Position numbers and translations under genes: made by a program. The notes beneath the pieces are model-generated. The model did no database searches and was not told where the DNA came from. It saw only the letters and a program-made list of their open reading frames with translations. From the NCBI GenBank assembly GCA_947476855.1, contig CANJSR010000314.1, positions 1 through 6,026 on the forward strand: a DNA stretch of 6,026 nt. Reading direction: 5' to 3'. Each line of letters begins with the position of its first letter. Position 1 is the first letter of the stretch. Shown in pieces: positions 1-6,010 of this stretch. This DNA is from Acetobacteraceae bacterium (GTDB lineage Bacteria; Pseudomonadota; Alphaproteobacteria; Acetobacterales; Acetobacteraceae).

Positions 1-630
<630 letters not shown>

Positions 631-656
631 CCAGCATCGCGATCCGCCCTGGCCTG

Positions 657-665
657 TGCTACCAT
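657..665 (+). promoter_or_regulatory. Possible extended -10 element ahead of the tandem winged-helix gene
   Basis: The gap between mreB and the next gene contains TGCTACCAT, which reads as a TGn extension plus a -10 hexamer matching TATAAT at 4 of 6 positions. No good -35 sits 16-18 bp upstream. A TTGACC at 627-632 is 27 bp away, which is too far. If it is used, transcription would start near 672, giving a leader of about 34 nt with a small hairpin (GCCGG 678-682 pairing with CCGGC 688-692) just before the ribosome binding site. It might give the downstream genes some independence from mreB. The evidence is one weak motif in GC-rich DNA. Confidence 0.22.
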
Positions 666-705
666 GATGGTCGCATAGCCGGGGGTTCCGGCGCATGAGG
701 GTCTC

Positions 706-1212
706 ATGAGCGTGTTTGGTGGTTCCGGCAATACCAGCAATATCGGCAGCTTCCTGGACTCGGTGAACGCGCGCCGGGGCACCAAGTCCAAGGCGCCGGA
801 GAGCCTTGATGTCGAGGCCGCCGGCGAACGCGTGCTGGCCGAACTGCGCCACGGCCCGCAATCGGCCGAACGGGTGCGGCTGAACGTCGAACTGCCCGAC
901 AGCGCGTTTGAAACCGTCGTCCGGCGCCTCGAACGCGCCGGTATGGTCCGCCTGAGCGGCCAGGGACAAGGCACGACCCTGGAACTGACCGAGGACGCGG
1001 CCGGCAAGCGTGTGCTGGCCCTGCTGAACGCCGGCCCGCAACCGGCCGGACGCCTCCAGGCGGACCTGGCCATGGGGCCCGCCGACTTCGAACCCGTCGT
1101 CGCGCGCCTCGCGCAGATGGGCATGGTCCGGATGCATGGCGAAGGGCCAGGGGCGACCCTGGAACTGAGCGATTTTGCCCGCGACGCCATGAAGGTCTTC
1201 CAGATCACCTGA
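706..1212 (+). CDS. Unrecognised 168-aa protein with two tandem winged-helix-like repeats
   Basis: I do not recognise a named family. The ATG at 706 is chosen because a GAGGG (697-701) sits 4 nt upstream and no better start is seen. Residues 1-37 form a Gly/Ser/Asn-rich, probably flexible leader (MSVFGGSGNTSNIGSFLDSV...). Residues 38-97 and 98-157 are two copies of one unit, aligned without gaps and identical at 30 of 60 positions by my count. Each copy reads as helix (AAGxRVLAxL), turn GPQ, a second helix, a third helix centred on FExVVxRL, then GMVR and a short Gly-rich hairpin ending TLEL. This is the order expected of a winged helix-turn-helix. There is no signal peptide or membrane segment, so it should be cytosolic. 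It follows mreB by 75 bp and precedes the membrane repeat protein by 7 bp, so it is probably co-transcribed with that gene. Tandem winged helices occur in DNA-binding regulators and in protein-binding scaffolds such as ScpB, and the sequence does not decide between these roles. Confidence 0.9.
   Translation: MSVFGGSGNTSNIGSFLDSVNARRGTKSKAPESLDVEAAGERVLAELRHGPQSAERVRLNVELPDSAFETVVRRLERAGMVRLSGQGQGTTLELTEDAAGKRVLALLNAGPQPAGRLQADLAMGPADFEPVVARLAQMGMVRMHGEGPGATLELSDFARDAMKVFQIT
817..1176 (+). repeat. Internal tandem duplication, two 180-bp units in frame
   Basis: The units are 817-996 and 997-1176, exactly 60 codons each and with no indels between them. Shared blocks include AAGxRVLA, GPQ, FExVV, RL, GMVR and TLEL at matching positions. 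At the DNA level the copies have diverged except for short runs such as ACCCTGGAACTGA. This is an old duplication kept by selection on the protein, not a recent DNA repeat. Confidence 0.88.
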
Positions 1213-1219
1213 GCCGGTC

Positions 1220-2464
1220 ATGAACCCGTCCGACGTGTCCTTGTCCTGGTTCTACCTCGCGACCTTCCTCGCCGGCGGCGTCGTCGGCCTGTCGGAAATC
1301 GTGTCCCGCTACAAGGACGCCCCGATGAACGCCGCGACCACGTGGCCGGGCATCCTCTATTGCCTGCTGAACGCGGGCGGGTCGGCTGCGGCCCTGGCCT
1401 TGATGCTGCAGATGGGCTGGTTCAAGGACCTCGCCACCGGCCCGGTCAGCAACCTGATCATGCAGTCCATCCTCGCCGCCACCGGCACGATGGCGATCTT
1501 CCGGTCATCCCTGTTCACCGTCCGGGTCGGGAACGCCGATGTCAGCATCGGGCCGGCCGCCTTCCTGCAAATCCTCATGACCGCGACCGACCGCGCCGTG
1601 GACCGCGCCCGCGCCCAGCCGCGCGCCGCCGCGGTGCAGCGGATCATGACCGATATCGACTTCCAGAAAGCCAAGCAGGCCCTGCCAACCCTGTGCTTCG
1701 GCCTGATGCAGAATGTCAGCATCCAGGAGCAGGACACCTTCGGCACCATCGTCGCCAAGCTCGACTCAGCCGACATGGACGACGTCTTCAAGACCAACAA
1801 CCTGGGCCTGGCATTGATGAACCTGGTGGGGGAAGACGTCCTCTCCCAGGCCGTGGGCATGCTGCGGGAAGACATCGCCGAGATCCCCCAGCCCATCGTC
1901 CAGTCCCTGGAAACGCTGGGCCTGCTCCGCAACCTGACCTTCGAGGCATCCGGTCGCCAGTTGGTCGAGGGCTGTATCTTCCTCGCCAACAAATCCGGCG
2001 ACGGAAAGACCAATGCGGGGATCGACGCCGAACACGGCCGCATCGGCGCGATGACCGTATCCGACCGCCAGAAGATCCTGCTGCTGTCCGCGGCACTGAT
2101 CGGACGGTTCGGCGAACCGCTGCTGCAACTCGCGCTGCGTGCCCTGCCCGAGAACGACCCGCCGCGCAGCCTGATCCCATCCCCCACCCTGGCGCAGGCC
2201 ATCCGCGTCCTGAGCGATCGCGTGACGCCGGCGCATGCCATCGACGCATGCCTCATCCTCGCCAACCGCGTGCAGGACGCCACGGTCCGGCAGCAACTGG
2301 GCATCGAGGCGGAGCGGATCGCCTCGCTACCAGTCTCGGGCACCCAGCAGCTCCTGTTCCTGGTCAGTGTCCTGATCGGCCGCTTCGGAGAGGAAACGGT
2401 CGGCCGAGCGGTGGAGGGCCTGGGGGAGAGGCCGGCCGGGGGGACGAAAGTGGCGCCCCCCTGA
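1220..2464 (+). CDS. Unrecognised 414-aa membrane protein with cytoplasmic triple-repeat domain
   Basis: I cannot name this family. The ATG at 1220 lies 7 nt after the previous stop. It has no strong ribosome binding site, so translation may be coupled to the upstream gene. Three hydrophobic helices are predicted at about residues 8-28, 43-65 and 77-97. Basic residues after helix 1 (R30, K32) and after helix 3 (R95, R102) predict an outside N-terminus and a cytoplasmic C-terminus. After a further hydrophobic, amphipathic stretch (about 105-130) the soluble part reads as three degenerate repeats at about 131-221, 222-318 and 319-414. Landmarks are QN/AN/AN at N165, N257 and N349 (92 apart each time), GE at 204, 298 and 390, LIGRFGE in repeats 2 and 3, and IPxP opening repeats 2 and 3. 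The repeats look all-helical. No catalytic motif is seen. The position between mreB and mreC suggests an envelope-related role, perhaps as a membrane scaffold for the small upstream protein. That is inference. Confidence 0.9.
   Translation: MNPSDVSLSWFYLATFLAGGVVGLSEIVSRYKDAPMNAATTWPGILYCLLNAGGSAAALALMLQMGWFKDLATGPVSNLIMQSILAATGTMAIFRSSLFTVRVGNADVSIGPAAFLQILMTATDRAVDRARAQPRAAAVQRIMTDIDFQKAKQALPTLCFGLMQNVSIQEQDTFGTIVAKLDSADMDDVFKTNNLGLALMNLVGEDVLSQAVGMLREDIAEIPQPIVQSLETLGLLRNLTFEASGRQLVEGCIFLANKSGDGKTNAGIDAEHGRIGAMTVSDRQKILLLSAALIGRFGEPLLQLALRALPENDPPRSLIPSPTLAQAIRVLSDRVTPAHAIDACLILANRVQDATVRQQLGIEAERIASLPVSGTQQLLFLVSVLIGRFGEETVGRAVEGLGERPAGGTKVAPP
1610..2461 (+). repeat. Three degenerate repeats of about 92 residues in the membrane protein
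   Basis: Approximate units are 1610-1882, 1883-2173 and 2174-2461. Units 2 and 3 are clearly related: CIFLAN with CLILAN, GIDAE with GIEAE, VSDRQKILLL with VSGTQQLLFL, and LIGRFGEPLLQLA with LIGRFGEETVGRA. Unit 1 is weaker but keeps LMQN, a run of leucines, GEDVLSQAV and the same spacing. The repeat is seen only in protein and no DNA-level duplication remains. Confidence 0.65.
2438..2461 (+). other. GC hairpin over the end of the membrane-protein gene, before mreC
   Basis: Six Gs at 2438-2443 can pair with six Cs at 2456-2461, with a 12-nt loop. The structure ends at the base before the TGA at 2462-2464, in the Pro/Gly-rich tail codons. No T-run follows, so it is not a standard intrinsic terminator. 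It could slow ribosomes or RNA decay at the junction with mreC, or be a by-product of GC content. Confidence 0.25.
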
Positions 2465-2508
2465 CATTCCCCGATGCTCATGACATCCTTTCCTGGTAGA
2501 TACTCGGG

Positions 2509-3369
2509 ATGCTCCGCCCCTCCATCCAGGCCCGCCAGGCCCTCGCACGGCTCACCTTGCCGGTCCTGGTCGTGGCGTCGTTCGGCCTGATGCTGCTGGG
2601 CAAGGCCGACACGCTGCTGGCCGATCGCGCGCGGTCGGCGATGGCCGACGCGCTCGCCCCCATCTACGCCGTCCTGGGCGAGCCGATCAGCGCCGTCGCC
2701 GACACGATCCACGATGCCGCCCGCCTGATCACCCTGCGGGAAGAAAACACCCGATTGCGGGAGGAGAATGAACGCCTCCGCCGTTGGCAGTCCGTCGCCC
2801 TCGCTTTGGATGCCGAGAACCAGCGGCTGAAGGCCAATCTGCGCTGGGTTCCCGACCCGCAGGCCGCCTTCGTGACCACCCGCGTCATCGCCGACGCCGG
2901 CGGCCTGTATGCCCGCGCCGTCCTGCTGTCACTCGGCCCCAACCATGCCATCCGCAAGGGAGCCATCGCGCTGGACGAGCGGGGCCTGGTCGGCCGCGTG
3001 ACCGAGATCGGCGCCCGCACCGCCCGCGTCCTGCTGATCACCGACATCAACAGCCGCATCCCGGTCATCCTCGAAAACTCCCGCGCCCGCGCCATCCTCA
3101 CCGGCACCAACGGCGCTCGGCCTCGCCTGCTGTACTGGCCGGAAGGCGTCACGCCGACCGAGGGCGAGCGGATCGTCACCAGCGCCGAGGCCAACGCCTT
3201 CCCCGCCAACCTGCCGATCGGCACGCTGCGCTACAGCGCCAACGGCGTACCGGAAGTCGAACCCGAGGCCCAGTTGCAACGCCTGGAAGTCGTCCGCATC
3301 TTTGACTACGGCCTGGGTATCCTACCCCCGCCCGAGCCGGTCGAACGCCGCACGCCAGGACGCCATTGA
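2509..3369 (+). CDS. mreC: Rod shape-determining protein MreC
   Basis: MreC is the bitopic inner-membrane scaffold of the elongasome. Its periplasmic part self-associates and activates PBP2/RodA, and it binds MreD and MreB. The 286-aa product is within the family's usual size. A short basic N-terminus precedes one membrane helix at about residues 15-31. A Leu/Asn/Glu heptad coiled coil follows at about 73-112 (LREENTRLREENERLRR), then the two beta-barrel domains with GLVGRV at 159-164, LLITDINSRIPV at 175-186, and GERIVTS at 219-225 leading to LPIG at 235-238. The ATG at 2509 is the first possible start, since an in-frame TAG lies at 2497-2499. The ribosome binding site is poor (only CGGG directly before the ATG). 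The gene begins 44 bp after the membrane repeat gene, and its stop overlaps the mreD start by 1 nt. One oddity is that the usual VTSG and P-x-G turn glycines read VTSA and PAN here. Confidence 0.96.
   Translation: MLRPSIQARQALARLTLPVLVVASFGLMLLGKADTLLADRARSAMADALAPIYAVLGEPISAVADTIHDAARLITLREENTRLREENERLRRWQSVALALDAENQRLKANLRWVPDPQAAFVTTRVIADAGGLYARAVLLSLGPNHAIRKGAIALDERGLVGRVTEIGARTARVLLITDINSRIPVILENSRARAILTGTNGARPRLLYWPEGVTPTEGERIVTSAEANAFPANLPIGTLRYSANGVPEVEPEAQLQRLEVVRIFDYGLGILPPPEPVERRTPGRH
3357..3360 (+). promoter_or_regulatory. Ribosome binding site of mreD
   Basis: AGGA lies inside the last codons of mreC, 8 nt before the ATG at 3369. This spacing favours that ATG over the TTG at 3366 and the ATG at 3378, and fits coupled translation from mreC. 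Confidence 0.55.
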
Positions 3370-3923
3370 TGGCCTTGATGGACCAGACGCCGGGCATCCG
3401 CCCGCGCCTCACCCTCGGTCGCCGCCTTGACATCGCGGCGCGCCTGGCGCTGCCGACCTGCGTGACCGTGCTGGTCATGCTGGCGACCGAACTGCCCTTT
3501 GGCATGCCGAACCAGGCGGCCCTGCTGCCCGCGGTGGCGCTGATCGGGGTGTGGTTCTGGTCCGTCTTCCGCCCGACCTCCATGCCGCCGCCGATCGTCT
3601 TCCTGATCGGGCTGCTGCTCGACCTGCGCGGCTACCTGCCGCTGGGCGCCGGAGTCCTGACGCTGCTGATCGCCCATGGCATCGCGCTGCGCTGGCGGCG
3701 CTTCCTGGTCGAGCAGGGCTTCACCATGGTCTGGGTCAGCTTCCTGCCGATCGCCATCGGCGGCGCGGTGCTGATCTGGCTGCTGGCCGCGCTGCTGAAC
3801 CTGCGCCTGCTCTCACCTGTGCCGGCGCTATTCCAGGCCATCGTCACCTTCGCGCTGTATCCGGTGATGGCGATCCCCCTCGCTTTCGCACACCGCTCCC
3901 TCGCCGATCCGGCCCGCGCATGA
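3369..3923 (+). CDS. mreD: Rod shape-determining protein MreD
   Basis: MreD is a small multi-spanning inner-membrane protein that binds MreC and helps control the elongasome. The 184-aa product is close to the usual 160-180 aa. A basic N-terminal segment (residues 1-25) leads into hydrophobic helices at about 26-42, 50-67, 75-107 (one or two spans), 119-143 and 152-174. The signature is FRPTSMPPPIVFLIGLLLDL, with D85 in the LLDL motif, followed by GYLPLG. The ATG at 3369 shares its A with the mreC stop TGA and has an AGGA 8 nt upstream. A TTG one codon earlier is the only upstream alternative. The mreD stop overlaps the mrdA start in an ATGA. The overlaps on both sides point to one translationally coupled mreC-mreD-mrdA unit. 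Sequence conservation in this family is low, so the call rests on the signature, the membrane pattern and the neighbours. Confidence 0.94.
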   Translation: MALMDQTPGIRPRLTLGRRLDIAARLALPTCVTVLVMLATELPFGMPNQAALLPAVALIGVWFWSVFRPTSMPPPIVFLIGLLLDLRGYLPLGAGVLTLLIAHGIALRWRRFLVEQGFTMVWVSFLPIAIGGAVLIWLLAALLNLRLLSPVPALFQAIVTFALYPVMAIPLAFAHRSLADPARA

Positions 3924-5812
3924 AACGGGACACCAAGCGCACCAGCGTCTTTACCCGCCGAGCCCTGCTGATGATGGGGGGTCAGGCCGCGATCCTGGGC
4001 GGGCTGGGCGTGCGGCTGTACCAGGTGCAGGTGCAGGAGGGGGAGCGCTACGCCACCCTCGCCGACGACAACCGCATCAGCGCCCGCATGATCGCCGCCC
4101 CCCGCGGCCGCATCCTGGACCGGCACGGCACCGTCATCGCCGGCAGCCGCATCAACTGGCGCGCGCTGCTGGTCGCGGAATACACCAACAACGTGCCGCA
4201 GACGCTGGAGAACTTCTCCCGCATCGTCCCCCTCAGCGAATACGAACGCGCCCGGATCGAGCGCGAAACCTCCCGCCGCCGCCGCTATATTCCGGTGATG
4301 GTGCGGGAGTTCCTGTCGTGGGAGGACATGGCGCGCATCGGCGTCCATGCCCCCGAACTGCCGGGCATCGTCGTCGATGTCGGCACCACGCGCATCTATC
4401 CCTTCGGCGACCGCCTGTCCCACATCGTCGGCTATGTCGCCCCCCCGAACGAAGCCGACGTGGCGGAGGACCCGATGCTCGCGCTGCCTGGCCTGCGCGT
4501 CGGGCGGGCGGGGATGGAACGGTTCCACGAACCCGTCCTGCGCGGGCGGGCCGGATCGGTCCAGTTGGAGGTGAACGCGCTGGGCCGCGTGATCCAGGAA
4601 CTCGACCGCCGCGAAGGCGTGCAGGGCGAGGACATCACCCTGACCATCGATGCCGAGTTGCAGCAGATCGCGCTGAAGCGCCTGGGCGACGAAAGCGCCT
4701 CGGCCGTGGTCATGGACTGCCGCAACGGCGAAGTCCTGGCGATGGCGACCAACCCATCCTTCGACCCGAGCGTGTTCAACTCCGGCGTCTCCCAGACCCA
4801 GTGGCGGGAATGGACGCGCGACCGGCGCACGCCGCTGATCAACAAGGCGACCTCGGGGCTGTATGCCCCCGGCTCAACCTTCAAGATGGCCGTGGCGCTG
4901 GCGGCGCTGGAGGCCAAGACCGCCAGCCCCTTCGATCGGGTGGAATGCCCGGGCCACTACGACCTGGGCGACACGCGGTTCCATTGCTGGAAGAAGCACG
5001 GTCACGGGGTGGTCGACATGCGCGGCGCGCTGCGCATGAGCTGCGATGTCTGGTTCTACGAGATCGCCCGCCGCACCGGCATGGACCGCATCTCCGCGAT
5101 GTCGCACCGGCTGGGGATGGGCGTGCTGCTGGACATGGACCTGCCCGGCCAGCGCGCCGGCATGGTGCCGACCCGGTCCTGGCGGACCAAGCAGGGCCGC
5201 ATCTGGAATATCGGCGACACGATCGTCAGCGGCATCGGCCAGGGCTACGTCCAGGTCACGCCCCTGCAACTCGCGACCTTCGCCGCCCGCCTGGCCAGCG
5301 GACGCGCCGTGCAGCCGCATCTGACCCGCAAGCTGGGCAATGCGATCCAACCCGGCGCCCGGACCGAGGACTGGCCGTCGCTCGGCGTCGCCGACCGCTC
5401 CCTGCAAGCGATCCGGGAGGCGATGTGGCAGGTCGTGAATGATCCCGGCGGTACCGCGCCCCTCGCCCGCCTGCCCGACCGGACCTGGCAGATGGCGGGG
5501 AAAACCGGATCATCCCAGGTGCGGCGCGTGTCACGCGAAATGCGGGAAAGCGGGAAATTCGACAGCGAGAAACTCCCGTGGGAGTTCCGCCCGCACGCCC
5601 TGTTCGTGGCCTACGCGCCACACGACCAGCCCCGCTACGCCCTGTCGGTGGTGGTGGAACACGGCAACGCGGGGGCGGCCATGGCAGCCCCGATCGCACG
5701 CGACATCATGCTGGCCACCCTGCAACGCGACCCCGCCAACCGAACCGAGCCCCCAGCCCGCGTCGCCCAAGCCGATCCCCCCCCAACAGGACCGCGCGAT
5801 GTCATACGGTGA
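3920..5812 (+). CDS. mrdA: Penicillin-binding protein 2, elongasome DD-transpeptidase
   Basis: PBP2 cross-links peptidoglycan stem peptides during cell elongation. It is a membrane-anchored periplasmic enzyme that works with RodA and is activated by MreC. The ATG at 3920 gives 630 aa, normal for the family. The frame stays open upstream to 3551, but that part lies over mreD and is not coding. A basic N-terminus precedes one membrane anchor at about residues 15-31. The dimerisation/pedestal domain follows, with PRGRILDRHG near residue 60. The transpeptidase motifs are complete: STFK at 319-322 (catalytic S319), SCD at 374-376 and KTGS at 528-531. A Cys/His-rich insert at 343-375 (C343, C356, H362, C375) may bind zinc. 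The C-terminal tail is Pro-rich and includes a run of eight Cs in the DNA (5777-5784). The start overlaps the mreD stop by 4 nt with no clear ribosome binding site, so translation is probably coupled. Confidence 0.97.
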   Translation: MKRDTKRTSVFTRRALLMMGGQAAILGGLGVRLYQVQVQEGERYATLADDNRISARMIAAPRGRILDRHGTVIAGSRINWRALLVAEYTNNVPQTLENFSRIVPLSEYERARIERETSRRRRYIPVMVREFLSWEDMARIGVHAPELPGIVVDVGTTRIYPFGDRLSHIVGYVAPPNEADVAEDPMLALPGLRVGRAGMERFHEPVLRGRAGSVQLEVNALGRVIQELDRREGVQGEDITLTIDAELQQIALKRLGDESASAVVMDCRNGEVLAMATNPSFDPSVFNSGVSQTQWREWTRDRRTPLINKATSGLYAPGSTFKMAVALAALEAKTASPFDRVECPGHYDLGDTRFHCWKKHGHGVVDMRGALRMSCDVWFYEIARRTGMDRISAMSHRLGMGVLLDMDLPGQRAGMVPTRSWRTKQGRIWNIGDTIVSGIGQGYVQVTPLQLATFAARLASGRAVQPHLTRKLGNAIQPGARTEDWPSLGVADRSLQAIREAMWQVVNDPGGTAPLARLPDRTWQMAGKTGSSQVRRVSREMRESGKFDSEKLPWEFRPHALFVAYAPHDQPRYALSVVVEHGNAGAAMAAPIARDIMLATLQRDPANRTEPPARVAQADPPPTGPRDVIR

Positions 5813-5830
5813 CCTGGGGGGGAGGAAGCG

Positions 5831-5869
5831 TTGGGGCGCTGCCCCAAACCCCGCGAGGGGCGTTGCCCC
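5831..5869 (+). repeat. GC-rich nested hairpin block after mrdA
   Basis: This block starts 18 nt after the mrdA stop and contains three short hairpins. TTGGGGC (5831-5837) pairs with GCCCCAA (5841-5847). CCCC (5849-5852) pairs with GGGG (5857-5860) around a GCGA loop. GGGGC (5857-5861) pairs with GCCCC (5865-5869). The second and third share the same Gs and exclude each other. Blocks of this kind recur between genes in Acetobacteraceae genomes as I recall them. No T-run follows, so an intrinsic terminator is not shown. Confidence 0.6.
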
Positions 5870-5880
5870 CTCGACCCCCA

Positions 5881-5899
5881 CCAAGGGCACAGCCCTTGG
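5881..5899. repeat. Left-arm hairpin of the palindromic element
   Basis: CCAAGGGC (5881-5888) and GCCCTTGG (5892-5899) form a perfect 8-bp stem with a 3-nt loop. It is the counterpart of the hairpin at 5991-6010 in the right arm, with different bases in the stem. Confidence 0.8.
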
Positions 5900-5990
5900 A
5901 ACCGCTCATTGGGGGGAAGACTGGAGGGGCCTACACGGACCTCGCACGGTCACGGTCGGCCCCTCCAGTCTTCCCCCCAACCAATGGTTT

Positions 5991-6010
5991 CCAAAGGCCT
6001 CGGCCTTTGG
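5991..6010. repeat. Right-arm hairpin of the palindromic element
   Basis: CCAAAGGCC (5991-5999) and GGCCTTTGG (6002-6010) are perfectly complementary over 9 bp around TC. In practice the inner pairs would open to make a loop. Pairing is kept although the stem sequence differs from the left-arm hairpin. Confidence 0.8.

Noticed and set aside
1342..2499. Plus-strand open frame of 385 codons overlapping the membrane protein in another frame
   Set aside because: The product is Arg/Pro/Gly/His-rich with no hydrophobic pattern. The real frame shows membrane helices and internal repeats.
1357..2712. Minus-strand open frame of 451 codons opposite the membrane protein and mreC
   Set aside because: It crosses two + strand genes and their gap. 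Its Arg/Ser/Ala-rich product shows no recognisable domain, so it is an antisense shadow.
3366..3368. TTG as the mreD start
   Set aside because: The ATG directly after it overlaps the mreC stop and sits 8 nt from an AGGA, which is the better choice.
3551..3919. Upstream in-frame extension of PBP2 by 123 residues
   Set aside because: It overlaps mreD in another frame, has shadow-like composition, and the ATG at 3920 gives a normal PBP2 N-terminus with an anchor and an ATGA junction.
5909..5980. Intrinsic (Rho-independent) terminator for mrdA
   Set aside because: The stem is strong but the loop is 26 nt and no T-run follows on either strand, so termination cannot be claimed from sequence.
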